Part shown: positions 27,463 through 40,529 of the stretch, piece by piece
How the letters are laid out: each line of letters starts with the position of its first letter
Numbering within the stretch: the stretch's first letter is position 1
Origin: Rehaibacterium terrae
Lineage (GTDB): Bacteria; Pseudomonadota; Gammaproteobacteria; Xanthomonadales; Xanthomonadaceae
DNA length: 64,000 nt
Direction: 5' to 3'
Assembly (NCBI RefSeq): GCF_014202935.1
Contig: NZ_JACHHX010000010.1
Span: 1-64,000, forward strand
Notes under the pieces: generated by a model
What the model was told of the DNA's origin: nothing
Databases searched by the model: none
What the model saw: only the letters and a program-made list of their open reading frames with translations
Program-made: the position numbers and the translations under genes

Positions 27463-27963
27463 TCAGTCGTCCGCGCGCAGGCTGGCGTCGATGCGGCGCA
27501 GGATGGCGGCCACCATGTCGCGCTGCAGCTCCTCGCGGATGACTTCCTGCTCGGCGGGAGTGCCGAAGCTGCGGGTGGCGTCGAAGGCGTATTCGCGGCT
27601 GAGTTCGACCGTCTCGCGCGGCACGCGGGTGACGCCGGCGGCATCGATCAGCTCGAACTGGACGCTGTAGCGGGTGACGTACTCGCGGATGCGGGCGGTG
27701 GCGTCGGTGGACAGCGGGCCCTCGTTCCAGCGCTCGGACACGATGCGCAGACGGGCGCGCCGCTGCCTGTCGGCGGCCTTGTCGGCGTTGGCGCCGGCGC
27801 GTTCGAGCGCGCGTGCCAGACCGTCGGCCAGGCGGCTGTAGCGGTCGCCGGACTCGACCTGCACGGCGCCCAGCTCGGGCGGCAGGGTGAGCGCGCGCCG
27901 CGGCTGGAAGCCGCAAGCGGTCAGCAGGAGGGCGATGGCTGCAAGGGCGAGGTGGTGGCGCAT
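27463..27963 (-). CDS. lptE: LPS assembly lipoprotein LptE
   Basis: Outer-membrane lipoprotein that plugs the LptD barrel and helps insert lipopolysaccharide. The 166-residue precursor has a signal peptide with lipobox LLLTAC followed by GFQPRRA, the standard start of mature LptE, and a short alpha/beta body. The ATG at 27963 (MRHHLALAA) gives a proper signal peptide; an ATG nine codons upstream is possible but less likely. It lies between leuS and holA, the conserved position. Confidence 0.92.
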   Translation of the reverse strand: MRHHLALAAIALLLTACGFQPRRALTLPPELGAVQVESGDRYSRLADGLARALERAGANADKAADRQRRARLRIVSERWNEGPLSTDATARIREYVTRYSVQFELIDAAGVTRVPRETVELSREYAFDATRSFGTPAEQEVIREELQRDMVAAILRRIDASLRADD

Positions 27964-28078
27964 GGTCGGGAACCGGTGGGATGGGGGCATGATCGCAGGG
28001 GCGTCGGCGTCGGGGAAGCCGCCGCGACTGCGTCGGGCCGCTGCGTCGCGCGTCTGCCTCCCCGATGCGCGGCTTCTG

Positions 28079-28183
28079 CTCCCTCCCCATCAGGGGGAGG
28101 ACTGGGGTGGGAGTGGTGTTCGCGACACCGTGCGGGAGCCTGCACGCCATCCCCACCCAACCCTCCCCTTGAAGGGGAGGGCT
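28079..28183. repeat. Inverted pair of CTCCCC/GGGGAG intergenic repeats
   Basis: The 295-bp leuS-lptE gap holds two related units in opposite orientation: 28079-28118 (CTCCCTCCCCATCAGGGGGA then GGACTGGGGTGGG) and 28148-28183 (CCCCACCCAACCCTCCCC then TTGAAGGGGAGGG). Each has an internal hairpin, and the two can pair with each other. Similar units are common in proteobacterial intergenic DNA. The rest of the gap shows nothing else clear. Confidence 0.7.
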
Positions 28184-28258
28184 CGACAGCGCCGCTTCGA
28201 TCACTCCCGGGGAGAGGGGCTTTGCTTTCCGCTCCCGAGGGAGCGCTGCCTGTCGGGC

Positions 28259-32489
<4,231 letters not shown>

Positions 32490-32593
32490 CGCGGTACGCG
32501 CCGCCGGCACGACCGCATCGCGGTCGCACGGGCTTGCATTCGCGCCGTCGCGCCACCATCTGATCGAGCCAAGTCCCACGACGGAAAGCCACG

Positions 32594-33454
32594 ATGACCG
32601 ACTCCGCCTTCGCCTTCGACGCCACCACCGCCGGCTTCCAGACCGAGGTGCTCGAGCGCTCCCTGCAGACGCCGGTGCTGGTCGAGTTCTGGGCGGCCTG
32701 GTGCGGGCCGTGCAAGCAGCTCAAGCCGGTGCTGGAGAAGCTGGCCGCCGAGTACAACGGCGCCTTCGTGCTGGCCAAGGTCGATGTCGATGCCGAGCAG
32801 GCGCTGGCAGGGTACTTCCAGATCCGCTCGGTGCCGACCGTGATGCTGATCAAGGACGGCCAACTGGTCGACGGCTTTCCCGGCGCGCTGCCGGAAGGCC
32901 AGCTGCGCGAGTTCCTCAAGCATCACGGCATCGTCCCGGCCGGAACCGCCGAACCGGAGTCACCCGCCGCCCAGGCGCCGCGCGATCCGCAGGCGGAAAT
33001 CGCCGCGCTGCGCGAGGCTCTCGCCGCCGAGCCGGACAAGGCCGAACTGCGGCTCGACCTCGCGCTCGCCCTGCTGCGGGCCGGCGAGACCGACGAGGCC
33101 GCCGCACTGCTCGACGCCCTGCCGGCCAATCTCGCCACCGACGACCGCGCCAGGGCGGCGCGCGCGCGGCTGGGTTTCGCCCAACGCCTGAAGGACGCAC
33201 CCACACAGGCCGAGTTGCAGCGCCGCATCGAGGCCGACCCCGACGACCTGGAAGCCCGCTACCTGCTCGGCACGCATCTGATCGTCGACGGCGACGCCCG
33301 GGCCGGCCTCGATCACTTCCTGCACATGCTCAGGACCGACCGCGACTATGCCGACGGCCTGCCGCGCAAGGCGCTGATCGAGGCCTTCGCGGTCATCGAG
33401 GACGAGGACCTGGTCGGCGCCTACCGCCGCAAGATGGCCTCGGTGCTGTTCTGA
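32594..33454 (+). CDS. cnoX: Thioredoxin-TPR protein, CnoX/YbbN-like
   Basis: Cytosolic chaperedoxin family protein. Residues 8-110 are a thioredoxin fold with the active site WAAWCGPCKQLKP and the cis-Pro segment IRSVPTVMLIKDG. Residues 125-286 are helical TPR-like repeats (NPxx-type loops, DLALALLRAGETDEAAALL, ARYLLGTHLIVDGDARAGLDHFL). E. coli CnoX has lost the catalytic CxxC, but this copy keeps CGPC, so it may still do redox chemistry. First gene of a run with the DUF4442 gene 15 nt downstream. Confidence 0.9.
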   Translation: MTDSAFAFDATTAGFQTEVLERSLQTPVLVEFWAAWCGPCKQLKPVLEKLAAEYNGAFVLAKVDVDAEQALAGYFQIRSVPTVMLIKDGQLVDGFPGALPEGQLREFLKHHGIVPAGTAEPESPAAQAPRDPQAEIAALREALAAEPDKAELRLDLALALLRAGETDEAAALLDALPANLATDDRARAARARLGFAQRLKDAPTQAELQRRIEADPDDLEARYLLGTHLIVDGDARAGLDHFLHMLRTDRDYADGLPRKALIEAFAVIEDEDLVGAYRRKMASVLF

Positions 33455-33469
33455 TCCTCGGCCCGCGCG

Positions 33470-33934
33470 ATGAGCAAGGCCCGGCGCCTGCGGTGGCTGA
33501 TGAACTGGTGGCCGCCGTTCCTGTTCTCCGGCATCCGGGTCGAAGCACTGGCGGAGGACTTTTCCTACGCCCGCGTCGCCCTGCACATGCGCTGGTACAA
33601 CCGCAACTACGTCGGCACCCACTTCGGCGGCAGCCTGTTCGCGATGACCGATCCGTTCTGGATGCTGCTGGCGATCAATGCGCTCGGCCGCGACCATGTG
33701 GTGTGGGACGCGGCCGGCGAGATCACCTTCGTCAAACCCGGCCGCGATACCGTGCGCGCCGAGTTCCGCCTGCCGCCGGCAACGCTCGACGAGCTGCGCG
33801 CGGCCGCGGCCGACGGCGGCAAGGTGCTGCGCTGGTTCGAGACCGAGGTGACGGACAGCGCCGGCGAGGTCGTGGCCCGCGTGCGCAAGCAACTGTATGT
33901 GCGCCGCAAGCGCCGCCGCCCGGGCACGGACTGA
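33470..33934 (+). CDS. DUF4442 hotdog-fold protein
   Basis: A 154-residue member of the DUF4442 family, which has the thioesterase-like hotdog fold. Visible landmarks are NWWPPFLFSGIRV, MRWYNRNYVGTHFGGSLFAM (the pattern around the hotdog helix) and ITFVKPGRDTVRAEF. The substrate is unknown; related proteins act on acyl-CoA or acyl carrier proteins. It lies 15 nt after the cnoX-like gene and is probably cotranscribed. Confidence 0.85.
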   Translation: MSKARRLRWLMNWWPPFLFSGIRVEALAEDFSYARVALHMRWYNRNYVGTHFGGSLFAMTDPFWMLLAINALGRDHVVWDAAGEITFVKPGRDTVRAEFRLPPATLDELRAAAADGGKVLRWFETEVTDSAGEVVARVRKQLYVRRKRRRPGTD

Positions 33935-34033
33935 CCGCATCACCGGCGACGGCGACGCCTGTCGCCGGGATGTCACGGTGACGTATGCTGCATGCGCGCC
34001 GTCGTCACCCGGCGCAGCCCCCGAACCCTCGCG

Positions 34034-35359
34034 ATGACCGACGCCCCGCACCCGCAGGACATTCCGGCAAGCCACCGCCCACGGCGCTGGTTCGTGCCGG
34101 CGGCGATCACCCTGGCGCTGGCCCTCGGCAGCCTGTGGCTGCTGCGTGCGCCCTCACCCACCGGGCTCGACACTTCTGCGGCCGCGGCGGTCGACAGCGC
34201 GCCGCAGCGTCCGGTCGACCAGGCGACCCTCATCGACACGCCGACCCATGGCGAGCTGGCCGACCTGCTCGCCGCCGGCCACCGCCAGCTCGCGCGCAAC
34301 TCGCTCAGCCGCCCGCCGGGCGGCAACGCGATCGAGACCTTCCTGACCGCGTTCGCGCGCGAGCCGCTCGACCCCGAAGTGCAGGCCGGTCTGCGCGCCA
34401 CGCTGACCCGGCTCGGCGAGCAGGTCGCCCGCTACATCCGCGAGGGCGACACCGCCGAGGCCCGCCGCCTGCACGGGCTGGCCCGCGATTTCGCGGTGCG
34501 CGCCGGCCTGACCACCGAGGACGCCTGGCGCGGCTTCAAGCAACAGGTGCGCGACAGTCTGATCGACGCACTCGCCGCCTCGGTGGCGGCCCACGACGGC
34601 AGGCGCGGCCAGCGCCTGGTCGAGCTGGCGCAGGCGCTCGACCCGGACCATCCCGACCTGCGTCCATGGCTCGAACGGGGCACACGCCTGCCGCGCCCCG
34701 GCGATGTGCTCGACGACCATGCCCTGCCCTGGGTGTTCTTCGCCCCGGCCAGCGACACGCAACCGGCACTGGCCGTGATGGCGCGCGAAATCACCCGCGG
34801 CGAGTATGCCGAGTTCGCCCGCGCCAGCGGCCGCGGGCCGGCCCGCTGCCAGGGCCGTTTCGCGCTGCTGCGCCTGTTCCAGAGCCGCGACTGGTCGGCC
34901 CCCGGCTTCGCCCAGGACGACACCCACCCGGTCGTCTGCGTCAGTCCGGAGGATGCCGAGGCCTACGCGCGATGGCTGGCCGAACGCAGCGGGCTGCGTC
35001 TGCGTCTGCCCACCGCCGCCGAGTGGCGGCGCTTCGCCGGCCCCGCGGCCGGCGATGGCGACTGCGAACGCCAGGGGCGCGGCTGCGAGGGTACCCGCCC
35101 GGCAGACGCGCTCGACGCCGGTCGTTACGGTCTGCGCGGCCTGCACGGCAACGTCGCCGAATGGCTGGCAGACTGCGCCGGCGACTGCAGCGAGCGGCTG
35201 GCGGCCGGCGCCTCCTGGCGCGATCCGGCCGGGCGCGAGCAGGCCACCGCTCCGCGTGCTGTCGCCGGCGGCCGCGGCTACGACGATGTCGGCTTCCGCC
35301 TGGTGCGCGAGCTGGGCCCGGACGAACTGCCGACGGCCAGCCCCCCACTTACGCCATAG
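34034..35359 (+). CDS. Membrane-anchored protein with FGE-sulfatase (SUMF1-type) domain
   Basis: The 441-residue product has a basic cytoplasmic start, one membrane helix (about residues 17-36), a long helical periplasmic part (about 60-225), and a C-terminal formylglycine-generating-enzyme-like fold starting at REITRGEYAEFARASG. This domain has CVSPEDAEAYARWLAERSG, LRLPTAAEWRRFAGP, LHGNVAEWLADC and DVGFRLVREL. Several Cys residues (CQGRF, CERQGRGC, CAGDCSE) could form disulfides; true FGE copper/Cys active-site identity cannot be judged. Similar domains often bind ligands rather than act on sulfatases. The ATG at 34034 (MTDAPHPQ) was preferred; 33992 is an upstream alternative. No sulfatase gene is nearby. 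Confidence 0.8.
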   Translation: MTDAPHPQDIPASHRPRRWFVPAAITLALALGSLWLLRAPSPTGLDTSAAAAVDSAPQRPVDQATLIDTPTHGELADLLAAGHRQLARNSLSRPPGGNAIETFLTAFAREPLDPEVQAGLRATLTRLGEQVARYIREGDTAEARRLHGLARDFAVRAGLTTEDAWRGFKQQVRDSLIDALAASVAAHDGRRGQRLVELAQALDPDHPDLRPWLERGTRLPRPGDVLDDHALPWVFFAPASDTQPALAVMAREITRGEYAEFARASGRGPARCQGRFALLRLFQSRDWSAPGFAQDDTHPVVCVSPEDAEAYARWLAERSGLRLRLPTAAEWRRFAGPAAGDGDCERQGRGCEGTRPADALDAGRYGLRGLHGNVAEWLADCAGDCSERLAAGASWRDPAGREQATAPRAVAGGRGYDDVGFRLVRELGPDELPTASPPLTP

Positions 35360-35370
35360 AATCGCCAACC

Positions 35371-36069
35371 ATGCCCCGCATCCCCCACCTGCAGCGCTAT
35401 CTCATCACCGGCCTGCTGACCGTGTTCCCGGTGTGGCTGACCTGGATCGTGTTCGAGTTCGTGCTGCGCCAGCTCTCGAGGCTGGGCGCGCCGATCGTCG
35501 ATGCCTTCTTCGCCGTGTTCAGCCGGCTGCTGCCGTTCTTCGGCGTCGCGCTCGACCACGAATGGCTGCGCTTCGTGCTGGCGGTGCTGCTGACCATCGC
35601 CTTCCTCTACGGCCTGGGCTGGCTGGCCAACCGCGTGGTGGGCCGCCAGCTGCTGGCGACTTTCGACAGCTTCATCAGCCGCATTCCGCTGGTGCAGACC
35701 ATCTACGGCGGCACCAAGAAGCTGCTGAGCATGCTGCAGAAGAAGCCCGAGGGCACCCAGCGCGTGGTGCTGATCGACTTCCCGCACCAGGACATGAAGG
35801 TGATCGGCTTCGTCACCCGGGTGATCCGCGAGCAGGGATCGCAGCGCGAGCTGGCCGCGGTGTACGTGCCGACCACCCCCAACCCGACCTCCGGCTACCT
35901 GGAGATCGTGCCGGTGGAAAAAGTGACCCCCACCGACTGGACGATCGACCAGGCCATGGCCTTCATCATCTCCGGCGGCGCGGTCAGTCCGGACCATATC
36001 CCGTTCACGCCGCCGGCCGAGAAGGGCGAGCCGCCGACCGAGGCGGCCGACCTCAAGCCACAGCGCTGA
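35371..36069 (+). CDS. DUF502 inner-membrane protein
   Basis: A 232-residue DUF502 family protein of unknown function. It has two membrane segments (about residues 8-30 and 62-85), then conserved FISRIPLVQTIYGGTKKLL, VVLIDFPHQDMKVIGFVT and VPTTPNPTSGYLEIVP. Members are often found near aminoacyl-tRNA synthetase or repair genes. The start is 11 nt after the FGE-domain gene stop, so the two are in one operon. The C-terminus is a polar tail. Confidence 0.9.
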   Translation: MPRIPHLQRYLITGLLTVFPVWLTWIVFEFVLRQLSRLGAPIVDAFFAVFSRLLPFFGVALDHEWLRFVLAVLLTIAFLYGLGWLANRVVGRQLLATFDSFISRIPLVQTIYGGTKKLLSMLQKKPEGTQRVVLIDFPHQDMKVIGFVTRVIREQGSQRELAAVYVPTTPNPTSGYLEIVPVEKVTPTDWTIDQAMAFIISGGAVSPDHIPFTPPAEKGEPPTEAADLKPQR

Positions 36070-36134
36070 ATTCGGGATTCGTCAAAAGCCCAATCGACGG
36101 CTCTGCGCGCGCCGGCAATGGCAACGCTCGAGCC

Positions 36135-36254
36135 GTCTTGCCCGCGAAGGCGGGCATCCAGCGACTTTTCAAGGTATTGAATCGAGAGACACTGGACTCG
36201 GCCGCTTCGCGGCTGCGCCATCGCTGCGCCCGGTCCCGCTTGCGCGGGAATGAC
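36135..36254 (-). repeat. Second full copy of the about 120-bp composite repeat (reverse)
   Basis: Lies in the 286-bp gap between the DUF502 and DUF885 genes. Read on the minus strand it starts GTCATTCCCGCGCAAGCGGG, passes AGCCGCGAAGCGGC and CGAGTCCAGTG, and ends with CGCCTTCGCGGGCAAGAC. It matches the copy at 14745-14862 almost base for base in the first about 65 bp and in the terminal 25 bp, with a different middle. Confidence 0.85.
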
Positions 36255-36355
36255 CAGGGTTTGATGCTCTTTCCCGGGTGCCGTGACTAAAGGCATATGG
36301 CCGCCCCGTATGGCAACGGCGAGGCTGGGAATTTCCTCGCCCCCGGAGTGATTCG

Positions 36356-38200
36356 ATGCCGCACGCCCCCGCCTCCCGTTCGCTGCTGACCCGTTCCGTC
36401 CTCGCCCTGGCGCTCGGTGCCGCGCTCGCCGGCTGCGGCCCCAGCGGCAACGACAATCGCGGCGTCGAAACCGCCGCCGTCGGTGCGGCGCAGGCCGAGG
36501 CCCGTGCCGCCCAGCTCGAACAGCTCTACGCCGAATACTGGGAGGAGCGTCTGCAACGCAACCCGGTCCAGGCCACCTTCATCGGCGACCACCGCTACAA
36601 CGACCGCCTGCCGAACTTCCTCGCCCCGGACTACATCGAGGAAAACCGCGCCCTCGCCCAGCGCTGGCTGGAACGCGCCAGGGCCATAGGCGGCGACGGC
36701 CTGGACGGGCAGGCGCGGCTGAGCTACGAGATCTTCGTGCACAACCTCGAGGGCGAGCTGGCGGGCTACCGCTTCCCGCAGCACCTGGCGCCGCTCAACC
36801 AGTTCTACAACCTGGCCGGCCAGTACGCCATGCTCGGCTCCGGCAGCAGTGCGCAGCCGTTCGTCACCGTGCAGGACTACGACCACTGGCTGGCCCGCGC
36901 CGGCAACATCCCCGCCCTGTTCGACCAGATGATCGCCAACCTGCGCGAGGGCGTGCATCGCGGCATCGTGCAGCCGCGCGTGCTGATCGAGAAGGTGATC
37001 CCGCAGCTCGACGCGCTGATCCACGACGACCCGACCCAGACCCTGTTCTGGCAGCCGATCGCCAAGCTGCCGGCCGACTTCTCCGCTGCGGACCGGGCGC
37101 GCCTGACCGAGGCCTATCGCACACTCATCGCCGACACCCTGATGCCGGCCTACCGGCGGCTGCGCGACTACGTCGCCAACGAATACCTGCCGGCCTGCCG
37201 CGACAGCGTCGGCCTGTCCGCCCTGCCCGATGGCGAGGCCTGGTACGCCTGGCGGGTGGCACAGAGCACCACCACCACGCTGACTCCGGAACAGATCCAC
37301 CAGATCGGCCTGGACGAGGTCGCCCGCATCCATACCGAGATGCTGGACGTCGCCGGGCAGCTCGGCGTCGAGCGCGACCTCGCGGCCCTGTTCGCCCACG
37401 TGCAGTCGCTGCCGGAGTCGCGCTTCGCCGACGAGGACGACCTGCTGAACCAGTACCGCGCCTTCCGCGCCACCGTCGATCCGCTGCTGCCGGCCCTGTT
37501 CGACCTGATGCCCCGGGCCGACTTCGAGATCCGCCCGGTCGAAGCCTTCCGCGCGCCTTCGGCCTCGGCCGCGTCCTACCAGGCGCCGTCGCAGGACGGC
37601 CGCCGCCCAGGCATCTTCTACGTCAACACCTACGACATCCCGGCCCGCCCGCGCTATTCGCTGGAGGCGCTGTATCTGCACGAAGCCACGCCCGGCCACC
37701 ATTTCCAGATCGCCCTGCAGCGCGAACTCACCGACCTGCCCGCGTTCCGCCGCTTCGGGGGCGAGACCGCCTTCTCCGAAGGCTGGGGCCTGTACGCGGA
37801 GTCGCTGGGCAAGGAGCTGGGCGTCTACCGCGACCCGCTGATGTACTTCGGCGCGCTGGAATACGAGCTGTGGCGCTCGATCCGCCTGGTGGTGGACACC
37901 GGCCTGCACGCCAAGGGCTGGAGCCGCCAGGACGTGCTCGACTACATGTACGCCAACTCGCCGGTGCAGCCGACCCGTGCCGTCTCCGAGGCCGAGCGCT
38001 TCATGGCGATCCCGGGCCAGGCGCTGGCCTACAAGATCGGCCAGCTCAAGATCCGCGAGCTGCGCGATCGCGCCGAAGCTGCGCTCGGCGAGCGCTTCGA
38101 CGTGCGCGCCTTCCACCGCGAGGTGCTCAAGGACGGCTCGGTGCCGCTGAACGTGCTGGAGGCCAAGATCGAGCGCTGGATCGAAACGCAGCGCGGCTGA
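36356..38200 (+). CDS. DUF885 lipoprotein, predicted metallopeptidase
   Basis: A 614-residue exported protein with lipobox ALAGC near residue 26, so an outer- or inner-membrane lipoprotein. The DUF885 body carries YLHEATPGHHFQIALQREL at about residue 439 and, 20 residues later, GGETAFSEGWGLYAESL, together a zinc-peptidase-like site (HExxxxH plus downstream Glu). Family members are expanded in xanthomonads and related bacteria. The substrate is not known. The ATG at 36356 is preceded by GGAGTGATTCG. It is a single gene bounded by a repeat upstream and a strong terminator downstream. Confidence 0.87.
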   Translation: MPHAPASRSLLTRSVLALALGAALAGCGPSGNDNRGVETAAVGAAQAEARAAQLEQLYAEYWEERLQRNPVQATFIGDHRYNDRLPNFLAPDYIEENRALAQRWLERARAIGGDGLDGQARLSYEIFVHNLEGELAGYRFPQHLAPLNQFYNLAGQYAMLGSGSSAQPFVTVQDYDHWLARAGNIPALFDQMIANLREGVHRGIVQPRVLIEKVIPQLDALIHDDPTQTLFWQPIAKLPADFSAADRARLTEAYRTLIADTLMPAYRRLRDYVANEYLPACRDSVGLSALPDGEAWYAWRVAQSTTTTLTPEQIHQIGLDEVARIHTEMLDVAGQLGVERDLAALFAHVQSLPESRFADEDDLLNQYRAFRATVDPLLPALFDLMPRADFEIRPVEAFRAPSASAASYQAPSQDGRRPGIFYVNTYDIPARPRYSLEALYLHEATPGHHFQIALQRELTDLPAFRRFGGETAFSEGWGLYAESLGKELGVYRDPLMYFGALEYELWRSIRLVVDTGLHAKGWSRQDVLDYMYANSPVQPTRAVSEAERFMAIPGQALAYKIGQLKIRELRDRAEAALGERFDVRAFHREVLKDGSVPLNVLEAKIERWIETQRG

Positions 38201-38217
38201 CCACGATCTGCCGCACC

Positions 38218-38252
38218 GCGCCAGGCCGCCTGCAGGCGGCCTGGCGCCTTTC
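38218..38252 (+). terminator. Strong terminator after the DUF885 gene
   Basis: A perfect 13-bp GC stem (GCGCCAGGCCGCC / GGCGGCCTGGCGC, 38218-38230 and 38235-38247) with loop TGCA, followed by CTTTCC. Confidence 0.8.
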
Positions 38253-38407
38253 CGTCGGAACCGGCAGACGGGAAGCGAGCCGAAGCGACGGTAAGGCCTC
38301 GTCCTGACCTCTCCCGCACGTCGCCTGGTGCATGCCCGGGCCGGCCTGGCGGAAAACCGCGCCTGCGCCCACACGGACCCGCCGGTCGCTATCGCGACAG
38401 ACCGCCT

Positions 38408-39799
38408 CTACACCTCGACGCTGGCGCCGGGTTGCGCCAGGCTCACCTCGCAGCCGCACGTCTCGCGCAGCTTCCGCGCCAGCGGCTCGCGGGCGCGGTC
38501 CTCGCCATGCACCAGCACCACCGGCGGACGCTCGCGGAAGCCGCCGTACCAGTGCAGCAGCTCCGGCTGGTCGGCGTGCGCCGACAAGCCGCCCACGGTG
38601 TGCACCTGCGCGTTGACGCGGATGTCCTCGCCGAACAGCCGCACCTGCGTGGCGCCGTCCACCAGCCGCCGCCCGAGCGTGCCGGCGGCCTGGTAACCGA
38701 CGAAAACCACGTGGGCATTGCGGCGGCCGAGGTTCTGCCGCAGGTGGTGGCGGATGCGGCCGCCGGTGCACATGCCCGAGCCGGCGATGATGATCGCGCC
38801 GCCCTTGATGGCATTGATCTCCTGCGATTGCGCGACCTCGGCGGTCAGGCGCAGGTTGGGCAGCCGGAACGGATGCGGGTGGCTCACCCACACCCGGCTG
38901 GCGTCGGCATCGAACAGCCGGGTGTGGCGGTTGTAGACATCCAGCACCTTCACCGCCATCGGGCTGTCGAGGAAGATCCGCCAGCGCCCGAGCTGCCAGT
39001 CGTCGTAGTGCTTGGCGAACCAGTACAGGATCTCCTGCGTGCGCCCGACCGCGAAGGCGGGAATCAGCACGTTGCCGCCCTCTTCCCGCGCGCGGGCGAA
39101 GATCTCGCCCAGCTCCTGCACGGTGGCGCCGCGGTCGCGGTGCGGGCGGTCGCCATAGGTGGACTCCATCATCACCAGGTCGGCGTCGGGGATCAGTGTC
39201 GGATTGCGCAGGATCGGGATGCCGCGCAGGCCGAGATCGCCGGAGAACACCAGCTTGCGCGCCTTCATCGCCTCGCTGCCATTGCCCCACAGCTCGACGA
39301 TGGCCGAGCCGAGGATGTGACCGGCATCGCTCAAGCGCACGCGCACGCCGGCGGCGATCTCGCGCACCACGTCGTACTCCAGCACGCGCACCTGCTTGAG
39401 CGTGTCGATGACGTCGCGCTGGGTATACAGCGGCCTGGCCTCGGGCTGGCCGGGCGCGCGGTGGCGGTTGGCGTAGTTGGCGTCGGCCTCGGCCAGCGCC
39501 GCCGAATCGGCCAGCATGATGCGGAGCAGGTCGGCGGTGGCCGGATGGGTCCAGATCGGGCCGCGGTAGCCGCGCTTGACCAGCAGCGGCAGACGGCCGG
39601 CATGGTCGATGTGGGCGTGGCTGAGCACGACCGCGTCGATGTCCTCGACGCGGAACGGGAACGGCTCGGCGTTGCGCCCCTCGTCCTCCTCGCGCCCCTG
39701 CACCAGCCCGCAATCGAGCAGGATCCGATGGCCGTTGGCCTCGACCAGATGGCAGGAGCCGGTCACCTCGCCGGCGGCCCCGTGGAATGTCACTCGCAT
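38408..39799 (-). CDS. MBL-fold beta-CASP RNA-processing enzyme
   Basis: Metallo-beta-lactamase-fold nuclease of the beta-CASP/RMMBL (YSH1-like) group, which acts on RNA. The 463-residue protein has GAAGEVTGSCHLVE, SHAHIDHAGRLP (HxHxDH), DAGHILGSA, VFSGDLGL, MESTYGDRPHRD, the beta-CASP motif IPAFAVGRTQEIL, SGMCTGGRI and the terminal RMMBL motif VHGEDRAREPLA. The ATG at 39799 follows GAGGTGCTGTCG. It lies 88 bp after the phosphatase gene on the same strand and might be read through from serA. Confidence 0.92.
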   Translation of the reverse strand: MRVTFHGAAGEVTGSCHLVEANGHRILLDCGLVQGREEDEGRNAEPFPFRVEDIDAVVLSHAHIDHAGRLPLLVKRGYRGPIWTHPATADLLRIMLADSAALAEADANYANRHRAPGQPEARPLYTQRDVIDTLKQVRVLEYDVVREIAAGVRVRLSDAGHILGSAIVELWGNGSEAMKARKLVFSGDLGLRGIPILRNPTLIPDADLVMMESTYGDRPHRDRGATVQELGEIFARAREEGGNVLIPAFAVGRTQEILYWFAKHYDDWQLGRWRIFLDSPMAVKVLDVYNRHTRLFDADASRVWVSHPHPFRLPNLRLTAEVAQSQEINAIKGGAIIIAGSGMCTGGRIRHHLRQNLGRRNAHVVFVGYQAAGTLGRRLVDGATQVRLFGEDIRVNAQVHTVGGLSAHADQPELLHWYGGFRERPPVVLVHGEDRAREPLARKLRETCGCEVSLAQPGASVEV

Positions 39800-39887
39800 C
39801 GACAGCACCTCGATTCGCCACCCTCCGCGGCAGCCACGCCGGCAGGGTAACGCGACCGGATCGGGGCGGGTTTGACCGGGATCATCG

Positions 39888-40529
39888 CTACAGCGCCCGG
39901 TGTACCGCCTCGCCGAAGAATGCCGTGTGATGCGCACAATCATTGAGGCGCACGACCTCGAGCGCGGCCGCCTGCGGCCCTTCGAGCAGGTTGAGCGTGG
40001 TCGGCGCCTGCCGGAACGACCACAGCCGCGCGATCGGCAGGCCGAGCACGCGGGCGAGGATCAGGCGGTTGACTGCGTCGTGTGCGACCACCAGCAGCAC
40101 ATCCTTCTCCGCCAGGCCCTCGCAGGCCCGCTCGAAGGCCGCCCAGCAGCGCACCATCACCTCGGCCAGCGATTCGCCGCCGGGCATCCGCACCGACTCG
40201 GGATCCTCCCGCCAGGCGCGCAGGCGCTCGGGATCGACGGCGCGGATCTCACTGGCCAGCTTGCCCTCCCAGTCGCCGTGAGCGATCTCGGCGAATCCGG
40301 CATCCAGCACCAGCAGGCCGGCGCGTGCGCCCAGCGCGATCTCCGCCGTGCGCCGCGCGCGGCTCAGCGGTGAAGCCACCGCCCGTGCGATCGGCACCTC
40401 GGCCAGCCGTTCGCCCAAGGCCCGCGCCTGGGCCTCGCCCACCGGCGACAGCGGAATGTCCCGCTGTCCCTGGTACCGTCCCTCCGCATTCCAGGCGGTT
40501 TCACCATGACGTGCGAGCAGGATGCGCAT
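39888..40529 (-). CDS. Histidine phosphatase family protein coupled to serA
   Basis: A 213-residue member of the phosphoglycerate-mutase-like histidine phosphatases. Catalytic landmarks: LARHGETAWNAEGRYQGQ (phospho-His at residue 8), SPLSRARRTAEIAL, HGDWEGKLASEI (proton donor region) and VVAHDAVNRLILARVLGL. The start ATG at 40529 overlaps the serA stop (ATGA), so translation is coupled to 3-phosphoglycerate dehydrogenase. Family members include cofactor-dependent mutases, alpha-ribazole phosphatase and metal-independent phosphoserine phosphatases. The coupling makes a phosphoserine phosphatase role attractive, but the sequence alone cannot decide among these. Confidence 0.88.
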   Translation of the reverse strand: MRILLARHGETAWNAEGRYQGQRDIPLSPVGEAQARALGERLAEVPIARAVASPLSRARRTAEIALGARAGLLVLDAGFAEIAHGDWEGKLASEIRAVDPERLRAWREDPESVRMPGGESLAEVMVRCWAAFERACEGLAEKDVLLVVAHDAVNRLILARVLGLPIARLWSFRQAPTTLNLLEGPQAAALEVVRLNDCAHHTAFFGEAVHRAL

